DNA of 64,000 nt. Origin: Mytilus trossulus. Lineage: Eukaryota; Mollusca; Bivalvia; Mytilida; Mytilidae. The first letter of the stretch is position 1; each line of letters begins with the position of its first letter. The notes below the pieces were generated by a model, which saw only the letters and a program-made list of their open reading frames with translations, had not been told where the DNA came from and did not search any database. The translations under genes and the position numbers were made by a program. Below are positions 47,732 through 59,848 of this stretch, piece after piece. The stretch is from positions 71,831,999 through 71,895,998 of the forward strand of contig NC_086382.1 of NCBI RefSeq assembly GCF_036588685.1, written 5' to 3'.

Positions 47732-47915
47732 CTTGAAATACTTGTTCAATGTTACGTTTCCATTGTCGTAATTCAGCTACCTCATTCTCAATCACAGACC
47801 TCTTTTGTATCTCCGTGTCAAGTTTCTTTTCATAAATCTCCATTCTTTTCAAAATTTCATCGTTTTCATTTGCAAAAATTCCACAAAAGAACAAGCACAA
47901 AATAAATCTAGCCAT
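47732..47915 (-). CDS. C1q-domain protein B, exon 1 (signal peptide and coiled coil)
   Basis: First coding exon, 184 nt, from the ATG at 47915-47913 (G at -3 and G at +4). It encodes MARFILCLFFCGIFA, a signal peptide, then RMEIYEKKLDTEIQKRSVI and ENEVAELRQWKRNIEQVFQG, a charged helix with coiled-coil character. Compared with A it lacks a few residues after the signal peptide and in the helix, and has six extra before the splice site. The 62-bp promoter-proximal sequence beginning 14 bases upstream of the ATG is present again as an inverted copy (47929-48115). Confidence 0.85.
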
Positions 47916-47928
47916 AGCTATTTATCAC

Positions 47929-48115
47929 CTCGGGGAGATAAGAATGTGTGTCATGATTCTGTCTTATCATCTTTAAATCCAGATTACAGTAAGGGCAATA
48001 GCCCTAGCCCTGACTGCAAATCTTTAACAAAACGGAAATAACAATAGCTCTGACTGTAAATCTGGATTTAAAGATGATGTGACAGAATCATAACACACAT
48101 TCCTATCTCCCCGAG
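47929..48115. repeat. 187-bp palindrome made of the C1q gene B 5' UTR/promoter and an inverted copy
   Basis: 47929-47990 (starting CTCGGGGAGATAAGAATG) is inverted at 48053-48115 with only a handful of mismatches or indels. In the gene-proximal arm GATAAG (47937-47942) and CTTATC (47963-47968) are intact; in the distal arm both are mutated (GATAGG and TGATGTGAC). The inner part also contains the direct repeat TAGCCCTGACTGCAAATC / TAGCTCTGACTGTAAATC. No exon follows the distal arm. Confidence 0.85.
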
Positions 48116-48864
48116 AATATGCAGCATATCAACACCCTTCTTACGTAAAAGAAAGCTTTGCACAAAACAAACATAAATAACCCTTAAGTAAATGGTATTT
48201 CTAACAGTTATGTCTCTTGCTTTTTATAAAAAGCAGTATTTAAAATATCCGATCTGTGAAATTCCTCGAATTGTTTTAAAGAGCACAACACAAATAACAT
48301 GATAGAGTTATTTCTCTTCTGTTAATGTTATATGATTTTGTTTTAATATACATTCGATTAGAATATTCTGGTATCGTTCTTTAAATGGCAAAATTACTAA
48401 GATGTGTCATAATATTATTGATGCATCAACACCGTTGAGTTTTATTGATGAACCACATACCAGAAATTTAATAAACATTAATACTTTACACCTTATTTTC
48501 AAAGTTGATATTGTGTATAGAATTGTCGATAAATTATTTACGTGAAATCATTCAGTTTGGCTTAAAAAACTACTGATATTTCTTAAAATAATTAAACTTG
48601 TGGGTTCTGTCAGATGGTCTCGTTTTGTTTGGATGACATCAATTCGTTAACTTATGTGTTGTCTTCGTTTTAATATATAATGTTAATATACTTTGTTTAA
48701 TTTATATGCGCATTACACTTGTGAAATTATCGGTTTTTTTCTTTCACTGGGAAAACAATGTAATTCATTGCAACCAATGTAATAAGTCTTGTTACCAACT
48801 GCTTCCGGTTATAATCGCATGCTTTTCTGTAACATTATCGCTCAAGACATTTCGTTGTTTTTTG
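48116..48864. other. Gene-free stretch upstream of C1q gene B
   Basis: AT-rich, no recognised element. Confidence 0.45.
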
Positions 48865-49260
48865 GGGTGGTAAATAAAGGCAACAGTAGCATACCCTGTT
48901 CAAAACTCATAAATCCATGGACAAAAACAAAATCGGGGTAACAAATTAAAATTGAGGGAAACGCATTTAACACAAGAGAAGAACAACGACACAACATTAA
49001 AATGTAACACACACACAGAAACGAACTAAGCATTAGACAAATTCCTACGAGAATAACACATATGACATCAAAACCAAATACATGAATTTGGGATAGATAA
49101 ATACCGTGACAAGTCTTATAGTAATGTGAATTCACACTTACAAATAAGATAAGAAAAAACAAACGACACAACGGAAACACAACGTTAAAATGTAACACAC
49201 GCAGAAACTAACTATAATAAACCAATGGTCATATTCCTGACTTGGTACAGTACATTTTAA
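48865..49260 (+). repeat. Family 4 repeat
   Basis: Contains AAAGGCAACAGTAGCATACC, CCATGGACAAAAACAAAATC, CCTACGAGAATAACAC and ends with TATTCCTGACTTGGTACAG. Confidence 0.85.
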
Positions 49261-49396
49261 GATGAATAAAAAAAAAAAAATTATAAGGAATCTGAAATAT
49301 ATATTGTAAAAAAATACCAAACAATATTGCATCAAATATTTGTCTACATGGCTTCTGCTGAAGTATATGATAAAAAGAACATACCATGTCATTGTT

Positions 49397-49488
49397 CATA
49401 TCAGACCCCTTATCAGCCCATAGTCAAAATCATTCCTCAAGCATGTCGGCTGATATCCCAACCTAGGGCTGACAAGGGGCATGATATG
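49397..49488. repeat. Hairpin with 23-bp arms
   Basis: 49397-49419 pairs with 49466-49488 with about three mismatches; the arms include CCCCTTATCAGCCC and GGGCTGACAAGGGG. Confidence 0.75.
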
Positions 49489-50881
49489 AAAATGCTATAT
49501 TATTACCTATATATAAATCTTCCATAGCCCACTAATCGCGATACTGATATCTCACAAAGCGTATTACCGTCACATATTCATTATCATGTTTTAAGTACGA
49601 GGTAGCCTTATGTCTTTTTCTGAATGTAATTTTGTCATCTTTCTTTTCTTAAGGTGCAGATTTTTATTGTTATAGGAACATGCATTATTTATGATGACTT
49701 TTTTCACCTTTGGTTTTAGACTTTTATATACTTATGGCTAGAAATACTGTGTGGACATCTTATTTCGGGTTACGTTTCTTAATCAGTTTGGTGCAAAACC
49801 CACATAAATGTATGACTTTATTTCTATAGTTGAAGTTTATTATTTGAATGTCATGTAACATACTGTCTGTTGTACCAATTATATATGATATGCGTATATA
49901 CACCCTAGGGACCTAATTTAGAAAATAAAACTTATCTTATCAGATCTTGTCTTTTATTGCTAAATTTAATCATGTTTTAATCTATATATAAATAAATAAA
50001 TGTATGTTTGGATTTTAATTTTTTCCCTTCTTGTAATCTTCAACATATTGAAGTTAAGAAGTATTATGTTGATGTTGATGCAGTGATGTGTATCCATTTT
50101 TCTTTTTATTCATACAGAGATCATGATCAATATATGTTTATTATACATTTGAAATTTTATTTTGGAAACTCCAACGCTCGAATGAAGAGTTTTAGTGACG
50201 TCATTAGACTTAAACCTAACCTTCTCGAATTGAATTAAATCAGTAAAGTTTTTTTTAAATGAATACATTTTCTATATTCATTCAAGTATTTAGTACGCTG
50301 AAACGCATCCATAACCAATAGTTGTTTTAACAACATTAAATATTTATTATGATGGCATTAATGTGTATCTGAACAAAAGCCTTGCTATCGATGTTCTTCA
50401 TTGAAATTTCGTAAATTTTAATGCAATGGTGACATCCTTTAATTTATTGCTTGACAACGAAGAATATTCAATTTCATTTTAGTCCAATAATTAATTTTAT
50501 GAGTGACTCCATTGATACCAGTGCTTTGTGCACCGAGCATGTAAATTTGTCTATACCAATAATTATATTCCTCGCAGCTTTATTTATCAGGCATGCTACG
50601 GTGTTTGAATTTAAATAAAACTGATGAATTTTTAATGACATTCCATTTACAAGTTGTAATAAGCTTTACAAACTCAATTTAGTTATTGAAATGTGATTAA
50701 GAAATTATTAATAATGCCATGACTTCGGGACTGGGTAAATAACATGCACATTTGTGTTTTTAAGCTGAAGGATTTTTGTCCAATAATGGGGTTTTTTTTT
50801 GGGGGGGGGGGGGAGAAAAAGAGTATTAAAACACTTTGTAATAGAATATATTATACGAACAAATTATGATATTTCATTAAA
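49489..50881. other. Gene-free stretch
   Basis: Only a T9/G13 tract at 50792-50813 stands out. No gene supported. Confidence 0.45.
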
Positions 50882-51045
50882 CGAGGGACGAAAGATACCA
50901 GAGGGAGAGTCAAACTCATAAATCGAAAATAAACTGACAATGCCATAGCTTAAAAATAAAAAGACAAACACACAAACAAACAAAAGTACACATGACACAA
51001 CATAGAAAACTAAAGAATAAGCAACACGATCCCTCCAAAAAACTA
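50882..51045 (+). repeat. Family 3 repeat
   Basis: Begins GAGGGACGAAAGATACCAGA and contains CAAACTCATAAATCGAAAAT and GTACACATGACACAACATAG, as at 33515-33735. Confidence 0.8.
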
Positions 51046-52080
51046 GAAATGTCTATTGAATATATTTATTTTCCTGTGGTTAAGTTTATATTTTCAATCG
51101 TGAAACAGGTTTGATGATAACTGAATCTCAATGTGATTTGCTCGCCTGAAGTACGAGAAGTCGCGGGTGAGATACATGATCAAATGTCAGACTTCGTTGG
51201 TATAGAATGCTTCGCAGTTTAGCTTGAGGTATTTATAAATAAAAGCAAATATTGAGCGGCTCGAAGTCAATTGCTGAATTGGAATAATATATACATGTTG
51301 AGAGATATAAATGTATCCAGACCTTCTGATATGTTTCTTTGAAAGGTGAACTCTTTTATATAAAGCTGTTTTACAAAAATAATAACAAACAAAAATATAT
51401 CATTTACATGTTTTGTCCGGAAAATTATTTTCTTTCAAGTCGTCACTTTTAAATGAATTTTACAATGCAATAATACGCAATAATTTGGAAGCTTTAGCAT
51501 ATACATTGGAATGTTATAAACTTAAAATTGTATATAAATGGTTCAATTTAGTCAATTATTACTTTATATGTTATACAATGTAGGTTTTATTTGCGTTTTT
51601 GTAATTGAATTTAAACAACAATCTTACAAAACAAAATTAGCATTATATATAAAGATAAGAAGTTGTGGTTTGATGTACATTTAGAAGATAACTGCATTGA
51701 ATGTTAAGCTCTGATGGCATCAATTGGTGATTTGATGGTCGTAAACATGTATTTGTGACCATCAAATCACCAATTGATGCCGTCGGCGCTTAGAATACAA
51801 TATCGTTATCTCGATTTCAATGAAACTGACAGAAAACGACAACAAATCATACATTTAAAATCTGCCATATGTCGTCTGCGCTTGCTCGTACGCTTTCATA
51901 GTATCAATATCGAATTGATGCAATGCAAATTGGTGACGTTATCCAATCAAAATAAACGTTACAACCAATGTTGCTGTATAATTATGAGTCTTTGTTGTCA
52001 ATTGCATATCCTTTAGAAAATGACACTTTTGTTTCCGTCCATTTTTTCGTTATATCCCACTTGAAATTTTATATTTTTAT
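51046..52080. other. Region downstream of the 308-codon gene
   Basis: Contains the long hairpin at 51706-51791. No gene supported; an 80-codon frame near 51774-52016 overlaps the hairpin and has no other support. Confidence 0.45.
51706..51791 (+). repeat. Hairpin with 35-bp arms and 16-base loop
   Basis: 51716-51740 and 51757-51781 are a perfect 25-bp inverted repeat (core CAATTGGTGATTTGATGG). Pairing continues outwards with three mismatches to 35 bp. Size and shape resemble a microRNA precursor, but the perfect core also fits a recent inverted duplication or MITE. Confidence 0.85.
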
Positions 52081-53007
52081 CTAGACCATACATGTTTTTG
52101 ATCGAATAATGTCAGTCATTAGATAATCTGGTTTCCTCTGTCGTTTATTAAAAGTTTCCACATCAACTAGGAATGAACGTATTCTAGTATTAAGTTCATT
52201 ATTCCCTTTTGCCCAAGCATATCTTTTCTGTTTAAACTCATCTGTTTTATCCGGTTTTCCATATTTTTCTTCTGTTTCTATTTTACTAAGTTCTGTTAGT
52301 TCTCTCCGTGAACGAATTTGGCGCTTGCGCAGTTGCATTGCATACGCAACTTCAGGTTTCATGACTGGTATATCTTGAGCCTCCATCACTTCGCCATCTT
52401 TAAGATCTTGAAATCTGACTAAAGCTGGGCGCCGCTGTCGTTTACTTCGCTCTTTTCTCAGATAAGCTGGCGATGAAAGACAGCGAAGAGTCATAAAACT
52501 TCGGTAGCCTTGAATGTTTTTATGTATAACTTTAGTGTCATTTTTCGATGATGATTTCGAGGAAGTTAACTTCTGCATAGAAATAGCAAACATAGTCAGC
52601 GTACTAACAGGGGGCTTCTCAGAGTCACGACGTATCTCAACATGAGTCTGTGGTCTGCTCCCGAAACTAGAACTTTGCATTCCATAAGTAAGTACTTCCG
52701 TTGTATGTGGTGTTCCATCACGTGATTTAGGAGTATGAGATCGTCTATCATACAGAGAAACACTATCTTTAATCTCACCACGTTTAATAGCAGAACTTAA
52801 ACGCGAAATTTCTTCAGCTTCCTTTCGTGCCTCTTTTAACGCATCGTCAGTATCTATACTTGCTCTGAATTTTGCTTTATGTAAACTTGCTATTTTACTT
52901 TCCAAACTGTCTGATAAGAATGAGTTTTCTTGATATGTTGTACTATGATCAATTTTGATGTTCCCTCGTGAATCAATATCAGTATGGTGCTTACTTGTCG
53001 AAGGCAT
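52081..53007 (-). CDS. Basic, helical/disordered protein of unknown function, 308 aa
   Basis: Uninterrupted ATG-to-stop frame of 309 codons; the ATG (53007-53005) has A at -3. I do not recognise the family. Residues 1-32 are polar. About 33-77 is a charged helix (DALKEARKEAEEISRL). Residues 80-135 are Ser/Thr/Arg-rich and probably disordered. A strongly basic patch RKERSKRQRR (184-193) could be a nuclear localisation signal. Residues 205-265 form a charged Lys/Arg/Glu-rich region with MQLRKRQIRSRRELTEL, followed by a C-terminal part with RSFLVDVETFNKRQRKPDY. No signal peptide or membrane segment. A 5' UTR intron is likely: acceptor TTTACTTTCAG at 53064 and donor CTCAG^GTTAGT at 53580/53579. 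No convincing AATAAA was seen close to the stop. Confidence 0.75.
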   Translation of the reverse strand: MPSTSKHHTDIDSRGNIKIDHSTTYQENSFLSDSLESKIASLHKAKFRASIDTDDALKEARKEAEEISRLSSAIKRGEIKDSVSLYDRRSHTPKSRDGTPHTTEVLTYGMQSSSFGSRPQTHVEIRRDSEKPPVSTLTMFAISMQKLTSSKSSSKNDTKVIHKNIQGYRSFMTLRCLSSPAYLRKERSKRQRRPALVRFQDLKDGEVMEAQDIPVMKPEVAYAMQLRKRQIRSRRELTELSKIETEEKYGKPDKTDEFKQKRYAWAKGNNELNTRIRSFLVDVETFNKRQRKPDYLMTDIIRSKTCMV

Positions 53008-53063
53008 CTTAAATTCTAGTTATAGAAAATTGTTCACATTTCAATTCGTTTTGTTGAATGGTT

Positions 53064-53579
53064 CTGAAAGTAAATAAAGAAGTTTTTTGTCAAAACAGAC
53101 AAGATATTTTAAGTATTGATGGTGTATTTTGTCTTAATAAATATCAGTAAAAGATTGAAATTCGATGAATACTGGGTTTTTTAATTGATGACTACATATT
53201 GTCCATCAGCATATATTACATCCGCATTTAGAACGCCATTTCAGTTTAAAAGAGGCATTCTTGCTACCTTGCTGTGAAACATGTCATCGAAATCCGTCAG
53301 CAAAATCAGATTGTTTTCCACAGGGTTGATAGATTGTCTTTTAATGCTGCCAGCGTTAATGCAAAGCGGCAAATACAAATATCACAATATGTAAATTGTG
53401 ATATTTTTCTTCTTTTTAATTCCTTTTTTATTATTCAAAATAATATTATCTGTCCAGGTTAACATTATAAAATACAGTTGAAAAATGAATCTGTGCGTTA
53501 TTATATTTTTATGACTATCAATTTAGAAAATTATACGGTATAGATACAAAGAAACCACAACATGAAATTAAAAACTAAC
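53064..53579 (-). other. Probable 5' UTR intron of the 308-codon gene
   Basis: Donor CTTTCTCAG^GTTAGT (exon ends 53580) and acceptor CTTTATTTACTTTCAG^AACC (exon starts 53063) are both good matches to consensus and give a 516-bp intron and a 56-nt leader before the ATG. A small hairpin AATATCACAA/TTGTGATATT lies at about 53378-53406. Confidence 0.5.
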
Positions 53580-53580
53580 C

Positions 53581-56500
53581 TGAGAAAGTTGACAACCATG
53601 AATAATCTTCCAATAACTTGATATATTTATTAATATTCTATTAACAGTTAAAGTTTATGTGTAGACCATTAAATAGAAGATGACAAACTTTAACCGATCT
53701 TCTTTCATAGAGAGTTTGTTCAAATGTTCTTTAACAATAAGTTATGCACAAGGAAACTATCTCTTCTGACGATATGAATGTCGTAAATCTGTCAAGCAAC
53801 AAGTCGTTTAATACACTGTTTCTATTGAAATGTTTAAAGGATGCTCTCTCCGACATGCTGAGTGTATACATCTCCTAGCAATCACCACATTTACTTAATG
53901 CATGGTATTAGATGTGTAAATACACCTGACTGAATTATATGAAAACACTTATCTGACATTGTAATATCACTCAGTCCGCAGCAAATTATATATTGATTTT
54001 AATTAGGTAATATTACCTTGGCAATATATAAACAATAGCTTATGCCATTCCGTGATAAGTGAATACTTGAAAGGCATAAATTCTTAATTAATTTCCAGAA
54101 GTTATTGCAAGAATCGATTTTCTGGTTAAATTATGGGAAAAATTGGATTTAGATTGAAAAACGGGAGGTTCAAAACTGTATCTACAAAAGGTATGCAAGT
54201 TTTAATAAAAAAAAGATATATGAAATAGTTTTATGTTAACCATCCCACTTCTTCTGGTTTGATTTGTTCACGTCCTAGATATTCATGAAATATTTGCCAC
54301 GGTACGTTGAAATATCAAATATAAATATGAAATTATTTTCTTTAGTTTAACTTCGTATACCGTTTGGATCTCTAAAATAAAAATATGGATACTTGAACAT
54401 ACATGACACTTAGTAAGGCATGGTGTTTTCATTGCTTTTTCACAGGCAACAAAAATCTGTATCTAGCATCTTCAACAATTAATTTTTCATTTAACATAAA
54501 AATGTACGTCTTGTTTCACTTTTGTTAAATTCAGCTTCAGCTGAATGAGCTAAATAAGATATTTTTATCTCATTTTTAATTTGAAAAAAAAAAAAAATTT
54601 ATATTTTTTTTCTAAAACCCAAGGCCCTAGTATTGTAAGCTATTATATTCTTATACTGGATAAAATGAAAAATACACGTAATACTTTAGTGTTGTGTATA
54701 TTGTTAATTTGTTTAATTCAAACTTTGATTTAGACTACGATTCAAAATTGTTTTCTTGTTCTTTTTTTTTATTTAGTGCCACCTTGAATTAAATTCCAAT
54801 ACTCTTGCAATATTTTAAATGGAACGCGTATGATTAGAAACGTGTATGATAACTTTTGATAATCATTTTGAATGTAAACGTTACATATGTCTTACGCTTA
54901 CCTTTTAAGTCTTACTGTTTTCAGATCAGCCTTTGAAAACAACATGAATATATTCAAGTTTACATTTAAAATAATGTAGTACCTATTTTTATGATAATTT
55001 ATATACTTGTGACCAGTCATTTACGAGTCAATAACCAAAAGCCCTTTACTCTTCCTATGTGTTAATAGACTGATAGTTATCTTTAGTTTCATTGGCTTTA
55101 TTATACAGGTATAAATTTTTACACAAAACAGCTTTTGAAATTTAAACTTTCTATTTGTTTTAATATTTATATTACTTTGAAGTTCAAATGAAAATTAAAT
55201 CAGATAGATGTTAATGTCCTTAGATGAACACAAAAAAAGGAATTTTGTCCTTTAAATCTTTCTAATGTTATAGACTAATAAATAAAGGTTATTTTTATAA
55301 CATTGTTCAGTCATTACGTCGCTCATTTTTTAAAATACATATTTCTCTCTTAGAAAATTTAACAGGTCGGGTACACTACCTTAAACTTATAGGCATAATT
55401 TTATATAATACCTATGTTCCCGAAAATATTAATTACATTACCAAACCATTATGTATACCATTAGTTTTATGCACAGTTTAGCTAATAATTGTTTCTGTCC
55501 TAAACAGAAACTATTGTTTGAAACATATACACCAGAGCCAATAATATAGTTGATAAATACACAAATATTTCAGACACTTACTTACAAAACAGTATCCAGA
55601 CGACACAAACAACTCTAGATATGGTTATTTGCAATCGAATTTCGGACACAGGAGGCTTCTAAATTTTAATTAGCTTGTAAAATAGGGAAAGGGAGTGACA
55701 TGTGTTCGTAAAAAGAGAAATGATAAATATACCCAACTCCGAGAATAATTAAAAAGCAGACAGTCCGTAATCAAATGTCAATATCAAAAACTCAAAAACA
55801 CCAAACGAATAAATAACGACTGTGATATTCCTGACTTGGTAAAAGCATTTTGTAGAAACTGGTGGATTCAGCCTGTTTTTTAACCTAAATAAACATCTAA
55901 CTTGTATTACAGTCGCATACAATTCTATTATATTGACAACAATGTGTGAACAAAACAAACAAACATTATAGGTAAAAAAAATAAGTAGGAGTTTAATGCA
56001 CTAACAAATCGTTAATGCTTCAACAGAGAATACGTTTTATAATTTGTAACCTACTAATGTAATTGCAAAGGCCTATAACAGTTATTTTAAGGACCGTTGT
56101 CCATAGAACTAAAACCAAATGATGCACGCCCTCAGAGGCTATCAGAAAATGGTTTTCATTTGTACTATCATTGCATTGTAATCGTTTCACTTTTAAGAAT
56201 TATTGGGTTTTTTGGGGGGTATGAAGTCAACAAGAATGTTATTTTATTCAGTCATTCTCATATTATTCAAGGATTGACGATATTTTTTTTGAACTTCTTT
56301 CTTTGACCTTGAGAGTTATGAAAATAATAAAAGTGGAGTTCCTTTTGTTTTCTTCTTTCTTTTGTGTCTAGCGATTTTGTGTGATGAACTAATATACAAG
56401 ATACTTTATTTAATTGTCATCTGCTGTACACACGAATACGAGTATAACTATGATATCTGTTAATATGTTTACTTTTGTAATCAAATAACGTTTAACATAT

Positions 56501-58744
56501 ATACGTATAGTATATGACAATGAGACAGCAAATAATTGGCAAACAAACGACCCCCCTCAAAAAAAAAAAAAAAAAAAAATGGCAACTTCAAGTCAGCATT
56601 AAGTTTTCAACGATAAACTGGTGTCATTATCTTTTTCCAAACCAACAAATTAAGAAAACTGAATTAGCATTATTTAATAGAATTACTTTAACAGTGATGA
56701 TACATCATGTGTCGTTAAACCTATGGTACCTTCATCCTGTATGCTTGATATCAAGTAGGGATTGTGTGCTGTGTATAAGATTTGTTTTGCATAGTAATTT
56801 CCAAAATACAAATGTTAACTTCCAACTTAACAACTAACCAATGCAACGACTTTACTATAATTTTAGAAGACTTTGAATTTGGTTGAAAAGTTCATTTCGC
56901 CTTGTTTTTCCGGATTTTATGTTTTGTCTTTTTGTTCATTTAATGTTATATATTCAATGTATGCACCATTATGTTTGAATATATGCCGAGGTTTAAAAAA
57001 CCTTGCTCAATTGTTTCAGATTTAAGACTTTTATTTTTATATTGTCAATGTAAAAACGACATAGGTTTCCACTTGTTTTGCACTTCACCTGTGCATTCAT
57101 ATCACGGAAAATTGATAAAAAAAGTATCTATTGTACAGAAAATATCTTTGAGGTCTTTAAAACATATGTGCTTCTGTAAAATATTGCATGATACTATGTG
57201 CTTAAGAAATGTTTTAGCCTGTATGTTTATGTTTTCTCATAAGCAACGAATACGACACAGAAATCCCATTTGAAAAAAGAGCTATACAGAATACGAAGCA
57301 TCAAATGATATTAAAAACTGACAAAAAAACTATCCGAACTGTTCGCGATGACTTTTTGATTGGCAATTCATTTCAGTAGTTACATTAAAATGACATATAA
57401 TTAGGTATTCTAACATGTTCTCATATAAACAGACTTAGAATGCAACTGTTTTATGATCAGATTAAATGGTGTCCTTTATAAATGTGGTTTGGTTATTTGT
57501 TGTAAATTTCGTCGCTTTCTCATTTACATATATGTCACACCTCCTTTAATTTCAAGAAGAAAACGTTTCAAATTCCATCGTATACTCATATACAAAGAAC
57601 AAGAAATTCACTATGCTCATAAGTAAAAAAAAAAATGAAATCAATAGTTCTTTAATTGATGTTATTTTCCTAAGAGTTACAGTTCAGTCTTTGTACAAAG
57701 TACAAAACGCAACTAAGGATTAAAGAATGAATCTATATTTTTACAAAACAATTAAACAATTACTGTGACTATATGTATATTCAATTAAACAATGATAGTA
57801 CAATGTTCATAGCATATGGAAACAATAAACAATAGAAATCAGTTTCTGATGTTCTTTGAGAGTGTTATTGGTTTTACAAATGTCTCTTTATTAAATTTTA
57901 TTAAACCTTTGCAATGCCAGATGTAAGTTGAATACTGTACAAAACATATAGTCAAAGAAAAAGAAATTTCAGTACATCTATAAGATACTGACTTCCCCTA
58001 TTTTACGATGTAACTAAAAAGTTAAGAAGTGGCCCAAATGTGATCTATCGCAAATACAAAATTATTCCAATCCTGATATCTATGATGTGTTTATTTCTTG
58101 AGACTATGCTATAGACTTCGAGTTTTTGATAATAGGAAATTATCTTACATCTTTTACATGAAAGTTTTTTGCTGAGATTTTATTAAAATGAAAGAGATAT
58201 TCCTTCGTGCAATAAATTAAGTTTTTAATTTTTTATTTAAATTTTGTATATTCCATAACTTCATCCCAGTTGTGTATTTGATACTGTTGTACTTATAATG
58301 AGCATATTTAGAAAAAAAAATGCCTTTAATTTTAAACTGTATCGAATGGTGTAGTGATAACAAAATATAAAACCAATATATAATTCACTATTAACTGTGT
58401 GCCTCACCTTCTCTGAAGATAAAATTTTAATGTCAGTGCTCACCAACTGAGAGTATAATTATTCGATTAATGTTTAAAATTACTCTCTGTTGTTAGCTTG
58501 TTTATACCAACACAAAGTTTAAAATGAAATTTTAATTATCTCAAAATAAATTTCTTTGTAGTCGTCAAATGCATTATTGATGTGCCGAGTGTGTGTGATT
58601 TCCTAATTGTCTGAGATTTAGATATCGCACAGAAGACTATTATATCATTTGTTTGTGCGTTTATCCGTGATGAATGTTCTTGCGTGTCTTTTTACTGTGT
58701 TTCTGCCACGTAGGATGTCATTTTAGCAATATAATCTTTAATAT
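53581..58744. other. Gene-free stretch
   Basis: No gene supported. A family 6 copy occupies about 55740-55960 (ATATTCCTGACTTGGTAAAA, then GGTGGATTCAGCCTG). An A21 run is at 56559-56579. Short frames (for example 56514-56837 and 56971-57273) have no recognisable content. Confidence 0.5.
56559..56579 (+). repeat. Poly-A run, 21 bases
   Basis: Uninterrupted A21 preceded by CCCCCCTC. Confidence 0.9.
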
Positions 58745-59020
58745 TATAATGAAGCGGGAGGTTTGTCTAGCCATAATACCAGGTTCAACCCATCATTTTG
58801 TTCTTAAAATGGCCTGTACCAAGAATGATAGTTACCATCTAGTAGTTATTTTCTATTTATGTTGACGTTTGTTTTCGTTGCACTTCAGTGTTCCTGTTCT
58901 TCTTTTGTTTTCTTCTTATAGTTAATGTGTTTCCCTTGGATTTAGTTTCTAACCCGAATTTGTTTTGTACTGAATCGATACTTGATTTTTAAACACTGGT
59001 ATACTACTGTTGCCCTTATT
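58745..59020 (-). repeat. Family 4 repeat, diverged, with family 6-like module
   Basis: Begins with CCAGGTTCAACCCATCATT and TGGCCTGTACCAAGAATG, then GTTTCCCTTGGATTTAG and ends GGTATACTACTGTTGCCC. Confidence 0.7.
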
Positions 59021-59166
59021 TATGACATTTGTTTTCCATTTGTTTCGTTGGTTGGTTTAGTCTAACGTTTGATTTTGGCATGCTTTATCGACTTACCCTA
59101 TCAAATTTATCAAAGTGTCGGATATTTTTTGTTTTAACAGGAATTGGACGGTTTCTTTTCAGGGAA

Positions 59167-59207
59167 ATAAAATTGAGAAAGGAAATGGTGAATGTGTCAA
59201 AGCGAAA
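59167..59207 (+). repeat. Family 2 fragment, 5' end only
   Basis: AAAATTGAGAAAGGAAATGG followed by TGAATGTGTCAAAGCGA. Confidence 0.7.
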
Positions 59208-59848
59208 GTTTTGTCAAGTATAAATTGGAATACTGCTTCATATCAGAATATGTTAATAGGAACATTCCCACCTATTGAACATCAAATCCATTTGAATGTG
59301 TTATTGTGTCATTACATTTAACAGTATTGACACATTTATAATATTTACTTTTCCGCTGTGTACTTACTGTTCTGTTTCGAGTACCATTGGCATGCGTTAT
59401 GTAAACGAAACGTGCGTCTTGTTACCTATTTTTAAGCCTAGAATTATTAATGAGTTTATATAACATAATCAAAATAGTCGCCTTTGTATATTCAGGTTTA
59501 TCGACAAATCTTTACTAATGTACAGAAAACGTATATATGCAAGATATTTATCTTCCCTTTATATCTTTGTATCAATGTTTCATAATTTTAATCCTTACAA
59601 AAATGCAATACGTCTGTGTAAATTTTGTACTGTTGAAGCACATTATATATACAGGTGAATCGTTAAATTCAAAGAACGCAAAAGGATGCTAATTGCAAGC
59701 TTAAAACTTTAAAAGATTGAAGAGGTTTGACCTTTGATATATATTACTTAATACATTTTCTGATTGTTTAAATCATATACCTATGCTTGCATATTATGGT
59801 ATGATTTTGAAAAAAAAGTGCAGATTGCGGAAGTTAATATAAAAAAAA

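Noticed and set aside
48842-49392. Hydrophobic reverse-strand frames of 84-118 codons
   Set aside because: They lie in a family 4 repeat; similar frames appear in other copies and are broken at different places.
56971-57273. 100-codon forward frame rich in Cys
   Set aside because: No ATG at its 5' end, no recognisable pattern and no flanking signals.
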